Of a DNA stretch of 64,000 nucleotides, positions 8,158 to 16,295 are shown piece by piece. The stretch's first letter is position 1. The number at the start of each line of letters is the position of its first letter. Source of the stretch: Planctomycetota bacterium (GTDB lineage: Bacteria; Planctomycetota; JAJSAM01; JAJVHW01); NCBI GenBank assembly GCA_024280885.1, contig JAJRPF010000021.1, forward strand, positions 1-64,000. Direction: 5' to 3'. Position numbers and translations under genes: made by a program. The notes under the pieces are model-generated. The model was not told the origin of the DNA and did no database searches. It saw only the letters and a program-made list of their open reading frames with translations.

Positions 8158-10842
8158 ATGACCGACCCTGTCCCCGACCCCGTCCCTGTCGATGCTCCCA
8201 CGGAGAACATCCAGGATCTCCTCATCGAAGACGAGATGAAGGAGAGCTACCTCAAGTACGCGATGAGCGTCATCGTCGCGCGCGCCTTGCCGGAAGTGCG
8301 CGACGGGCTCAAGCCGTCCCAGCGCCGCATCCTGGTGGCGATGAACGACCTGGGGCTCCACCCACGTGCCAAGTTCAGGAAGTGCGCCAAGATCGCTGGC
8401 GACACGTCTGGCAACTACCACCCCCATGGCGAGCAGGTCGTCTATCCGACGCTCGTGCGCATGGCGCAAAACTTCAACATGCGCGTGCCGCTGATCCAGC
8501 CGCAGGGGAACTTCGGCACGCCCGACGACCCGCCGGCCGCCATGCGTTACACCGAGGCACGCCTTGCCGCGCCGTGCATGGAGATGCTGGCGAACCTCGA
8601 CGAGGACACGGTCGATTTCGTCCCGAACTACGACGAGACGCGCACCGAGCCCACCGTCCTGCCCGCGCGCTTTCCGAATCTGCTCGTCAACGGCGCGCAG
8701 GGCATCGCAGTCGGCATGGCGTCGTCGATCCCTCCGCACAACCTGGCGGAGGTCTGCCGCGCGGTCATGGCGCTGCTCGACGACCCCGAGATCACGCTCG
8801 ACGGCATCATGGAGATCATCCCCGGTCCGGACTTCCCGACCGGAGCCATGATCTGCGGCGCGAGCGGCATTCGCGACGCGTACGAGAGTGGTCGCGGCAA
8901 GCTGCGTCTCCGCGCGCCGGTCACCGTCGAGGAGCGCACAGGCGATCGCCTCTCGCTCGTCTTCACGCAGTTGCCCTACGGCGTCTCGATCAAGGCGGTG
9001 AGCGACCAGATCGTCGACCTCGTCAACCAGAAGAAGCTGACCTCCATCAGCGACGTGCGCGACGAGTCGAGCCTCGCCGACGGTGTGCGACTCGTCGTCG
9101 ATCTGAAGCGGGGCGAGAACGACCGCGTCGTGCTCTCGCACCTCTACAAGCACACACGCCTGCAAGAGACGTTCAGCGTCATCATCATCGCGCTCGTGCG
9201 GGGGCGCCCCGAGACGCTGCCGATCAAGCGGATGCTGGTCGAATTCCGCGATCACCGCATCACGGTCCTCCGGCGCCGGACGCGTTTCCGCCTCGAAAAG
9301 GCCGAAGCGCGCGCGCACATCGTCGAGGGGCTGCTGAAGGCGCTCGACATCATCGATTGCATCATCGAGACGATCCGCTCGTCGAGCAACCGAGACGAGG
9401 CGAAGGCACGCCTGGTCGCAGGCAACTTTGAGGCGCCGCCGAACTGGACCGGCGCGTTGCCTGCCGTCACGTTCAGCGAACTCCAGGCCGATGCCATTCT
9501 CGACATGCGGCTCGCCCGCCTGACAGGGCTCGAGCGCGACAAGCTGGAGACCGAGTTCAACGAGTTGAAGCTCGTGATCGACGATCTGCGCGACATCCTC
9601 GAACATCGCGAGCGCGTGCTCGACATCATCCGCGAGGACATGCGCGAGATGATCGAGAAGTACGGCGAGCCGCGTCGCACGCTGATCACGGACGACCCGA
9701 GCGAGGTCCGGATGGAGGATCTGATCGCGGACGACCCGGTCGCCGTGACGATCTCTCACGAGGGCTATATCAAGCGCCTGGCGCTGACTGAATACCGCAC
9801 GCAGGGTCGGGGCGGCAAGGGCGTGCGCGCCGCCGAGACGAAGAAGGGCGACTTCGTCGAGCGCATGATCGTCACGACGAACCACCAGTACTTGCTCGTG
9901 CTCACACAGACGGGACAGATGCACTGGTTGCGCGTCTTCGACATCCCGGAAGCCGGTCGCTACAGCCGCGGACGGGCGCTCATCAACCTGCTCTCGGTGG
10001 AGCAGGGCGATCGGATCGCGGCATGCGTGCCGGTCCGCAGTTTCGACGAGGGCTACCTCCTCACCGTGACGGCGAAGGGCAAGATCCGCAAGACGCCCCT
10101 CAGCGGGTTCAGCCGGCCGCGCGTCGGTGGGATCATTGGGGTCCGCGTCAACGAGGGCGACTCGCTCATCGCTGCGCGCGAGATCTACGAGGGCCAGGAG
10201 GTCCTCCTGGCAACCCGCAAGGGCAAGTCGATCCGCTTCCCCGAGAGCGACGTCCGCACGATGGGCCGCGCGTCGGCCGGAGTGCGCGGCATCAAACTGC
10301 GCGAGAACGACGAAGTCTGCGCGATGGTCGTCCTCGAAGAGGGTAAGCAGATCCTCACGGTCTGCGAGCAGGGCTACGGCAAGCGCACGGTACTCGAGGA
10401 GTACCGCGTCCAGGGCCGCGGCGGCTACGGCATCATCAACATCAAGGTCATCGAACGCAACGGCCCGGTCGTCGGTTGCCGCGCCGTCGATGAAGACGAC
10501 GAGTTCATGATGATCACCGAACGCGGTCAGGTCGTACGCACGCGCGTCGCCGACGTCCGCGTCATCGGTCGCTCGACGCAAGGCGTCACGCTGATGAGCG
10601 TGCCGAAGAAGGACCAGATCGTCGCGGTCGCGTTGATCGTCCCGGAGGAGGAGTCCGACGAGGACCCCGATGGCGAGGATGAAGGCGGCGAGGGCGGCGG
10701 CAGTGACGAAGGTGGCAGTGACGGCGACGGCGGTGCCCCGACCGACGGCGGCGAGGGTGGCGACGCGGCTGAGGAGGTCGGGACCGAGGCCGAGTCCATG
10801 GCGCCGGACGCGGACGGCGCCGAGGTCGGGGAGCAGGCCTAG
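8158..10842 (+). CDS. gyrA: DNA gyrase subunit A
   Basis: An 894-residue type IIA topoisomerase subunit that breaks and rejoins DNA. The active-site tyrosine is Tyr131 in MRYTEARL. The C-terminal domain carries the GyrA box QGRGGKG, which separates it from ParC, plus a second QGRGG motif (VQGRGGYG). The ATG at 8158 is used because conserved sequence starts shortly after it; an in-frame GTG lies 20 codons upstream. The region equivalent to the E. coli quinolone-resistance region reads HGEQVVYP, so the positions equivalent to Ser83 and Asp87 are Gln93 and Pro97. The last 75 residues are an acidic Gly/Asp/Glu-rich tail. gyrB is not in the window. Three short AGGACTT-type repeats start at the stop codon. 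Confidence 0.98.
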   Translation: MTDPVPDPVPVDAPTENIQDLLIEDEMKESYLKYAMSVIVARALPEVRDGLKPSQRRILVAMNDLGLHPRAKFRKCAKIAGDTSGNYHPHGEQVVYPTLVRMAQNFNMRVPLIQPQGNFGTPDDPPAAMRYTEARLAAPCMEMLANLDEDTVDFVPNYDETRTEPTVLPARFPNLLVNGAQGIAVGMASSIPPHNLAEVCRAVMALLDDPEITLDGIMEIIPGPDFPTGAMICGASGIRDAYESGRGKLRLRAPVTVEERTGDRLSLVFTQLPYGVSIKAVSDQIVDLVNQKKLTSISDVRDESSLADGVRLVVDLKRGENDRVVLSHLYKHTRLQETFSVIIIALVRGRPETLPIKRMLVEFRDHRITVLRRRTRFRLEKAEARAHIVEGLLKALDIIDCIIETIRSSSNRDEAKARLVAGNFEAPPNWTGALPAVTFSELQADAILDMRLARLTGLERDKLETEFNELKLVIDDLRDILEHRERVLDIIREDMREMIEKYGEPRRTLITDDPSEVRMEDLIADDPVAVTISHEGYIKRLALTEYRTQGRGGKGVRAAETKKGDFVERMIVTTNHQYLLVLTQTGQMHWLRVFDIPEAGRYSRGRALINLLSVEQGDRIAACVPVRSFDEGYLLTVTAKGKIRKTPLSGFSRPRVGGIIGVRVNEGDSLIAAREIYEGQEVLLATRKGKSIRFPESDVRTMGRASAGVRGIKLRENDEVCAMVVLEEGKQILTVCEQGYGKRTVLEEYRVQGRGGYGIINIKVIERNGPVVGCRAVDEDDEFMMITERGQVVRTRVADVRVIGRSTQGVTLMSVPKKDQIVAVALIVPEEESDEDPDGEDEGGEGGGSDEGGSDGDGGAPTDGGEGGDAAEEVGTEAESMAPDADGAEVGEQA

Positions 10843-10859
10843 GACTTAGGACTTAGGAC
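10839..10859. repeat. 7-bp tandem repeat at the gyrA stop
   Basis: Three consecutive copies of a TAGGACT-like heptamer (CTAGGA, CTTAGGA, CTTAGGA) begin at the gyrA TAG stop. Purely a sequence observation; no role is proposed. Confidence 0.6.
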
Positions 10860-10917
10860 GTGGGCGCGCGTCGTTGACCGCACGCTCGTCGAGGCCCGCC
10901 CCCAACGTCCGGAGCAC

Positions 10918-11008
10918 CGTGCCAGGCTCAGTTTTTTTTTTCGGCGCGGCCGCCCAAGCTGACATGGGCGAGACTCGTCGCCGCGCCGAGAAAATTGAGC
11001 CTGGCACG
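10918..11008 (+). repeat. R1 interspersed repeat, copy 1
   Basis: A 91-bp element with perfect 13-bp terminal inverted repeats (CGTGCCAGGCTCA at 10918-10930, TGAGCCTGGCACG at 10996-11008). A second nested inverted repeat lies inside (TCGGCGCGG / CCGCGCCGA), giving one long hairpin. The core has GGGCGAGACTCGTCG, shared with copies at 43.5 and 60.4 kb. It contains a run of ten T. It lies between the convergent ends of gyrA and the MscS gene. Confidence 0.85.
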
Positions 11009-11059
11009 CGATTTCGGGCTGCCACGCCTCTCGCTGATCGACGTGGGCGCGGATGTTCG

Positions 11060-12211
11060 TCAGGCGGGCTCGGGGATCGCTGCGGGAGCGTTCGCATCCC
11101 GTTCGTCGCGCAGGATGACCGTCCGCATCGGGAACGGGATGTCGAGCCCCTCGGCCGTGCAACGCTCGTGGATGCGATGGTGCAATTCCGAGAGTGGAGT
11201 GCGCCGTCCGACGTACTTCGCCAGTTGCACCTCGAGACGGAAGTTCAAGGCCGAGTCGCCGAACTCCATGAAGCGCACGGTGTGTGGCCCGCGCAGGATG
11301 CCGGTGACCTCGCGTCCGGCGGTCTCGAGAACCTCTTCGAGCACACGCTGCACGTGGCGTGAGTTGCAGTCGTAGCTGAAGCCCACGGAGAAGCGGTGCG
11401 CATAGCGGCGATCGTAGGCCTCGTTGTTCACGATCACCGTCTGCGCCAGCACGTTGTTCGGCACAATGATCATGTTGTTGTTGAGCGTGCGGATCTTCGT
11501 CGACCGGAGACCGATCTCGTGCACGACGCCGCGCGTGCTCTGGTCGACCTCGACGAAGTCGCCCGCGCGGATCGGTCGGTCCACCACGAGTTGAATACCC
11601 GAGAAGACATTCGCGAGGGTGTCCTGGAGCGCCAGCGCCACGGCCAGCGAGCCCACACCCAGAGTCGTCACGAACTGGATGATCTCGATGTTCAGCGCGG
11701 ACAGCACCGTCAGCATCACAAGCGGCAGCCACACGATCTTGACGGCAAGCTTGATCGGCGGGCCGAGCGGTGTCAGCTCGGGGCGCCCCGCGATCCAGGC
11801 ATCCACGACGACGAGCACGATGCGGACGGCCACCCACGCGATGACCAGGATCGAGATGACGATGAGCAGCTTCCGCGCGACGGGGCTCGCGTCGAGCGGC
11901 GTGGACGAGACAATCGCCTCGGCTGCGACCAGAAGCATGATCGGGTACACGGCCCGCTTCAGCGCAGTGGCGGCGACGTCGTCGATCTTCGACTCCGTCT
12001 TGGCCGCGAGTCGAGCGAACCAGGTCCCCAGTATCGAACGTAGGACGAGCGCCGTCAGCCACAGGAGGATGAGGAGGATCGGCAAGCCGACCACGGGACG
12101 CAATGCGAGTTCGTAGCCGAGCGCCGTCGTGGAGCCAGCACCCCACTCCACGGCGTCATGCCACCACGGGGAGTTGTTCGCCTGCTGCGCGAGCACGAGG
12201 GTCCAGTTCAT
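11060..12211 (-). CDS. MscS-family mechanosensitive channel
   Basis: 383 residues. Several N-terminal hydrophobic helices lead into the family-defining pore helix and beta domain: LGVGSLAVALALQDTLANVF followed by SGIQLVVDRPIRAGDFVEV. The C-terminal cytoplasmic domain ends with a short Ala/Pro tail. By family it should open under membrane tension to release solutes during hypo-osmotic shock. The hydrophobic N-terminus follows directly on the chosen Met. It is convergent with gyrA, with R1 copy 1 between them, and diverges from the zinc-ribbon gene. Confidence 0.93.
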   Translation of the reverse strand: MNWTLVLAQQANNSPWWHDAVEWGAGSTTALGYELALRPVVGLPILLILLWLTALVLRSILGTWFARLAAKTESKIDDVAATALKRAVYPIMLLVAAEAIVSSTPLDASPVARKLLIVISILVIAWVAVRIVLVVVDAWIAGRPELTPLGPPIKLAVKIVWLPLVMLTVLSALNIEIIQFVTTLGVGSLAVALALQDTLANVFSGIQLVVDRPIRAGDFVEVDQSTRGVVHEIGLRSTKIRTLNNNMIIVPNNVLAQTVIVNNEAYDRRYAHRFSVGFSYDCNSRHVQRVLEEVLETAGREVTGILRGPHTVRFMEFGDSALNFRLEVQLAKYVGRRTPLSELHHRIHERCTAEGLDIPFPMRTVILRDERDANAPAAIPEPA

Positions 12212-12347
12212 GCCGAGAGGCTATGGGCACCCTCCGACGCTCGGGGCGACCCGATACGGCCGACGCGTCTCCCGAACGGAAAAAGGCGCGAAAACAGACC
12301 CGGTCTGTCGGGGTTATTGCGACGCTGTGGCGGTTGGGATTCGGGGT

Positions 12348-12644
12348 ATGTTGGGGACCGTGGCTTCGCGACAGCGCCCCGTCGAATTCTGTCCTCACTG
12401 CCAGGAGAGCTTCCCGGCAGGGCGGCCGGCGTGTCCGCATTGCGGCAGCGATGCCGAGACGGGGTGGAGTCGCGAGGGGATCACCGGCGAGGCGCACGGG
12501 ATACCGGAGACGTTCACCGAGGAGGACTACGACGACGTTCTCCGCGGGATCGGCGCGCTCCCACCGAAGCAGCGCTATCCCACGTGGATCGTCGTCACGG
12601 CCATCATTGCTCTGATCGCATTCGCCGTCGTGTTCACGCTCTGA
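12348..12644 (+). CDS. zinc-ribbon protein with C-terminal membrane anchor
   Basis: A 98-residue protein (94 if the GTG four codons later is used). The N-terminus has two CxxC knuckles, FCPHC and ACPHC, separated by ten residues, a typical zinc ribbon. A charged middle follows (TEEDYDDVLRGIGALPPKQR), then one C-terminal transmembrane helix (TWIVVTAIIALIAFAVVF). No known named family was recognised beyond this architecture. The open frame extends upstream across the MscS start, but that part lacks protein-like features. Confidence 0.7.
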   Translation: MLGTVASRQRPVEFCPHCQESFPAGRPACPHCGSDAETGWSREGITGEAHGIPETFTEEDYDDVLRGIGALPPKQRYPTWIVVTAIIALIAFAVVFTL

Positions 12645-12738
12645 GAGCGCCCCACCGCGCGCGGCAGCGACACCGCGGGACCGACACACCAGGAAGCGCT
12701 GCGAGTCAGCGCGCCCAGTTCGCCGCCCCGCGAATCGA

Positions 12739-12770
12739 GACGGCCCGGAGTCGCGTGACTCCGGGCCGTC
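12739..12770. terminator. bidirectional hairpin between convergent genes
   Basis: A perfect 14-bp stem (GACGGCCCGGAGTC paired with GACTCCGGGCCGTC) closed by the tetraloop GCGT, between the zinc-ribbon gene and the selenoprotein gene, which converge. There is no strong T-tract on either side. Confidence 0.75.
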
Positions 12771-12803
12771 CTTGGTCATCCGGCGCGCTGCACCGGCGCG
12801 GAA

Positions 12804-13760
12804 CTACTCCGCGGACGCGGCCTGAGCGGCCTTGATCTTCGCGTAGAGTTCCGTGACGCGCGCCTCGAGCGGCGTCTTCTTCACGGCGCTCTTGAGTGAC
12901 CCGAGGATCTTCTTCGCCGCGGACATCTCGTCCTCGTCGATCAGATCGTTCGCCTTGTCGAGTTCCTCGCCGGCCTTCTCCATGAGAACGCCGTGGTACT
13001 CGGTGACCATCGCAGCGATCCGATCGCCCTTCTTGTTCAGCTTCTTCGCCCTCTTCTTGAGCAGGGCGAGCGCCTTACCAGCACCCTTCTTGTCGAGCAA
13101 CTCATCGCACTCTGCTTGGGTCTTCTTGACCGCGTCGATGTCCTTGCGCGAGAGACTCGGGCCGTGCTCGGCGTTGAGCTTCGCCTTCATCTCCTCCACG
13201 GCCTCGATCAGCTTGCCCGCGGTCGAAGAGCCCGGCATCGACTTCATCTCGTCGAGGGTGTACGGATCGACGATGGACGTGTACGGGATCTTGCTGGTGT
13301 TGTTGTACTGACCCGCCTTCGTCCGGCGGAAGGCGTACATTTCCTCGATGGTGAGGTTAGGCCATTCGACCAGGTACTTGACCGGCTTGCCGTCGGCGTC
13401 AACCGTGTCGTACGTGTGGGACTTCTCGTCCTTCTTCTCGATGCCCTCGTCGAGGCGACTGAGTGACATCACGTCAACGGCGTTCTCGTATGTGAACTTC
13501 GCGAAATCCTCGTTCTGCAGCACAGACCTGTGCATGCCCCAGCAAGGGCCTCAATAGAAGCCGTGGCTGTAGACGATGATCGGCACGTTGAGCAGCTTGG
13601 CCTCTTCGATCGCCTTCTCCCACGTCTTCGCGTAGGTGACAGAGGGCTTGATCTCGGGCTTCTTGTCCCTCGCAACCGCGACGGCACCGGTCGCTGCCGC
13701 CGCAATCGCGGCCAGCGCCACGATGGCTGTTCTTGCAAACATCGCCGTTCCTTCAAACAT
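12804..13760 (-). CDS. secreted thioredoxin-fold selenoprotein (UGPC motif, UGA read as Sec)
   Basis: Read through one in-frame UGA (13553-13551) this gives a 318-residue protein with selenocysteine at position 70. Residues 1-30 are a signal peptide (MFARTAIVALAAIAAA). Residues 44-95 match the start of thioredoxin-like DUF255/Thioredoxin_7 domains: TWEKAIEEAKLLNVPIIVYS, then HGFY-U-GPC-WGMHRSVL, so Sec replaces the first Cys of the redox CxxC and Cys73 is the resolving residue. Residues 170-318 are a Lys/Glu-rich helical, possibly coiled-coil domain. The ATG at 13760 has GAGGAG seven bases upstream. Read conventionally it would be split into a 69-residue leader fragment and a separate 243-residue ORF, but both are in one frame with only five codons between them. 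The UGA is followed at the correct distance by a SECIS-like hairpin. It probably acts as an extracytoplasmic thiol/selenol oxidoreductase (inference). sel genes are not in the window. Confidence 0.88.
13517..13537 (-). promoter_or_regulatory. bacterial SECIS element
   Basis: RNA hairpin 14-34 bases after the UGA: lower stem GCA/UGC, a bulged U at 13534, upper stem GCAC/GUGC and the hexaloop AGGUCU (13529-13524). The E. coli fdhF SelB-binding hairpin, as known, has a three-pair lower stem, a bulged U, a short upper stem and the same AGGUCU loop. It would recruit SelB with Sec-tRNA. A second small stem (GCCC/GGGC) lies directly behind the UGA. Confidence 0.85.
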
Positions 13761-14074
13761 TCGAAGTCTCCTCAACGCTGCGCACCCCGGATCTCTTCCG
13801 AAGCCGCGCGCCCAACAACTATTTGTAGCAATACGAGTCCGGTCTCGACACGCATCGAACCATCCGGGTCCCCACCCGGAAGCCCGGCAGTCTACACCGT
13901 TCCTGTCCCTACTAACGCACGCCCCTCGACCAGGGTTCCCTCACAGATTCCCGCCCAGACCGGGTCGGCCTTGGGGCCTTATAGCCTCAACTCGGGCCGT
14001 CGAACCGGGAGAGGGCCACCCTTCTGACGGGAAAAAGGTCGCGGGTGAGTCTGTCGGGGCGCAGAAGAGAAGGC
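13761..14074. other. divergent intergenic region
   Basis: 314 bp between the selenoprotein gene (minus) and the nitrilase gene (plus). It must hold both promoters. The most AT-rich tract is 13819-13842, and TTATAG at 13979-13984 could be a plus-strand -10. No repeat or ORF with protein-like content is seen. Confidence 0.4.
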
Positions 14075-14932
14075 GTGAAAGCCGCCCTCGCTCAGACCGC
14101 CCCGCAGCTCGCGAACGTCGCGGCCAACTTCGCCAATCACGCTGCAATCGTCGATCGCGCGGTCGCCGCGGGCGCGGAGTTGGTCGTCTTCCCGGAGCTC
14201 TCGCTGACCGGCTATCTGCTCATGGAGGCGACCCCCGAAGTCGCGATCACGCTCGACTCACCGCGGATGGACGCGTTGCGCACGCTCTCGAAACGGGCCG
14301 CGCTCGCCGTCGGCCTCGTCGAGGAGGCCCCCGGCGGCCGCTACTTCAACTCGGCAGCGTTCCTCGACGGCGGTGAGTTGCTCCACGTCCACCGCAAGGT
14401 GTACCTGCCGTCGCACGGACTCTTCGACGAGACACGCCACTTCGCGATAGGCGACCGCATTCGCGCGTTCGACACGCGCTTTGGCCGGGTCGGCATGCTC
14501 ATCTGCCGTGACTTCTGGCATCTCGGCCCGGCATACCTGCTGGCGTGCCAGGACGTCGACGTCATGTGCGTCCTCTCCGCAAGCCCGGGGCGCGGTGCCG
14601 AATCGGACTCGGGGCGTTTCGAGAGCGGAGCGTCGGTCTCGCTTCTCGGCGACGTCTACGGTCGGTCGTTCGGTTGCCACGTCCTGCATGCCAATCGCGG
14701 CGGCGTCGAGGAAGGCGTCACATTTGTCGGTGGGTCGGAGGCGTATGCACCGGACGGCTCACTCCTCGCGCGGGGCAAGGACGAGGAGTGCGATCTCGTC
14801 GTCGTCGAGATCGACCCAGCGGCGCGGCGCGCGGCGCGCTTGCGAATGCCCTTCCTGAAGGAAGAGCGCCCCCACCTCATCCTGCGGGAGCTGCAACGTG
14901 TCCTCTCCGAGCGTTCCGCACCTCGATACTGA
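14075..14932 (+). CDS. nitrilase-superfamily amidohydrolase, likely glutaminase partner of NadE
   Basis: A 285-residue carbon-nitrogen hydrolase with the full triad: Glu41 (FPELSLTGY), Lys107 (HRKVYLP) and Cys143 (LICRDFW). The GTG at 14075 is preferred because family members start with (M)KxALAQ and a purine-rich AGAAGAGAAGG precedes it; the open frame runs ten codons further up. Its last 35 bases overlap the start of nadE. In glutamine-dependent NAD synthetases a nitrilase domain supplies ammonia to the synthetase domain within one chain. Here the two are separate, overlapping genes, so this product may be the ammonia-producing subunit (inference). Confidence 0.88.
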   Translation: MKAALAQTAPQLANVAANFANHAAIVDRAVAAGAELVVFPELSLTGYLLMEATPEVAITLDSPRMDALRTLSKRAALAVGLVEEAPGGRYFNSAAFLDGGELLHVHRKVYLPSHGLFDETRHFAIGDRIRAFDTRFGRVGMLICRDFWHLGPAYLLACQDVDVMCVLSASPGRGAESDSGRFESGASVSLLGDVYGRSFGCHVLHANRGGVEEGVTFVGGSEAYAPDGSLLARGKDEECDLVVVEIDPAARRAARLRMPFLKEERPHLILRELQRVLSERSAPRY

Positions 14933-15728
14933 GCTGGCCGAACGCGTGCTGGTCCGCTTCCTCCGCGAGGAAGCCGGACGCGCTGGTTTTACGCGCTTCG
15001 TGATCGGGCTCTCCGGCGGGATCGACTCCGCTGTGTCGGCGTATCTTGCCGCGCGCGCCGTCGGTCCCGAGAACGTGATCTCGATCGCCATGCCGTGGCA
15101 CCTCTCAAGTGCCGAGAGTCTCGAACACGGACGACTCGTGGCCGACGCTGCCAGTCTCTCGCTCGACGTCGTCGATCTCACGGACGCCGCTCAAGCCCTG
15201 TTGGCGGAGCTTCCCGAGCCTTCGCCGCATCGCATCGGCAATGTACTCGCGCGACTGCGGATGATCACGCTGTGGGATCGCAGTTTCGCCGAACGCGCGC
15301 TCGTCGTCGGCACCACGAACAAGACGGAGTTGCTCGTCGGCTACGGAACACTGCACGGAGATCTCGCGTCGGCGCTCAACCCGCTCGGCGACCTCTACAA
15401 ATGCCAGGTGCGCGCGCTGGCGCGGCATCTCGGCGTCCCCGCAATCGTCATCGACAAGCCACCATCGGCGGACCTCGCGCCCGGGCAGACCGACGAGGCC
15501 GACTTCGGCTTCACCTACGACGAGGCCGACGCCGTACTCGATCGCATGGTCGATCGTCGCCACGCGCCCGAGGACATCGTCGCGGCGGGCTTCGAGGAGT
15601 CGCTCGTGCGCTCGATCCACGAGCGCGTCGTGCGCAATCAGTACAAGCGCCGTGGCCCGCTGATCGCAAAGCTCAGTCGGCGCACGGTCGGCTGGGAGTT
15701 CCGCTACCCGCGCGACTGGCGGACCTGA
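14898..15728 (+). CDS. nadE: NAD+ synthase
   Basis: 276 residues, the size of single-domain NadE. It has the ATP-pyrophosphatase loop SGGIDS (39-44), GTTNKTELLVGYGT and the HGDLASALNPLGDLYK segment. It amidates deamido-NAD with ATP and ammonia, the last step of NAD+ biosynthesis. Translation starts at GTG inside the nitrilase gene, implying coupling and probable complex formation. Its 3' end overlaps the 3' end of the opposite-strand kinase-like gene by 25 bp. Confidence 0.93.
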   Translation: MSSPSVPHLDTELAERVLVRFLREEAGRAGFTRFVIGLSGGIDSAVSAYLAARAVGPENVISIAMPWHLSSAESLEHGRLVADAASLSLDVVDLTDAAQALLAELPEPSPHRIGNVLARLRMITLWDRSFAERALVVGTTNKTELLVGYGTLHGDLASALNPLGDLYKCQVRALARHLGVPAIVIDKPPSADLAPGQTDEADFGFTYDEADAVLDRMVDRRHAPEDIVAAGFEESLVRSIHERVVRNQYKRRGPLIAKLSRRTVGWEFRYPRDWRT

Positions 15729-16248
15729 TCGAGCCACGCGGCGACCTCGTCGCGTGATCGCAGGCGCACGAACTCGATGTGCGCCCAGCGCGGATCGGCC
15801 ATCGCCGCGGTCATGCTCGTGCGCTTGCGTGCATGCCGCGTGAGCGCCCACAGGATGACGTTCTCGGCGGGGCGCGGGTCGATCATGTTCCACCACCGCT
15901 CGCGGTTGCCGTTCCACAGCACTTCTCGGTCCCAGAGGCGCCCGAGGGTGCGGCCGATCACCTGCCGCATCACGACCCTGAGCGGCAAGTCCAGCCAGAC
16001 GACCGTATCCACCGCGGCCCACACGAGCGGTCGCGAGAGCGTCGTGTAGTTGCCGTCCACGATCCACGCGTCGGCCCGCAGACGCTCCGCGAGATCCGCC
16101 CTGAACTCGTCGGCGGTCGCGGCACCCAACCCGGTTGGTGATGCAACGCATCCAACTCGACATGCACGGCCCCGAGTACTTCCGAGAGCTCCCTGGCAAG
16201 CGTGGACTTGCCGGAGCCCGACGAACCGGTGATCGAGATACGCCGCAT
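15704..16248 (-). pseudogene. P-loop kinase-like NTPase, frameshifted
   Basis: Two adjacent reading frames together make one adenylate-kinase-like/AAA_17 protein of about 180 residues. Frame one gives MRRISITGSSGSGKSTLARE with Walker A and LDALHHQPGW. Frame two gives DEFRADLAERL, WIVDGNYTTL, WLDLPLRVV and WNGNRERWW, the conserved order of the family. The break lies near 16112-16122, in a GC-rich CCGCCGAC stretch; one extra base would restore PPDEFRADL. It is either a real one-base deletion or a sequence error. The nearby gene at 16.3-17.5 kb is also frameshifted. Confidence 0.75.
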
Positions 16249-16295
16249 GCGTGCCGCATCGTAGGACTGCTCATGGCTGGAGCGAAGTGTTGCGA

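Noticed and set aside
8029..10581. An 850-codon ORF antisense to gyrA
   Set aside because: It is the mirror of a high-GC coding frame; composition is Asp/Ala/Arg/Val noise with no domain, and gyrA is certain.
10931..10940. Intrinsic terminator of gyrA at the T-run in R1
   Set aside because: The T-run lies inside the hairpin arm on the plus strand, before the second arm, not after a completed stem.
10996..11016. A sigma54 promoter in R1 (TGGCACG followed by TTCG)
   Set aside because: The -12 element would need TTGC and reads TTCG in both matching copies; the -24 match is explained by the repeat arm.
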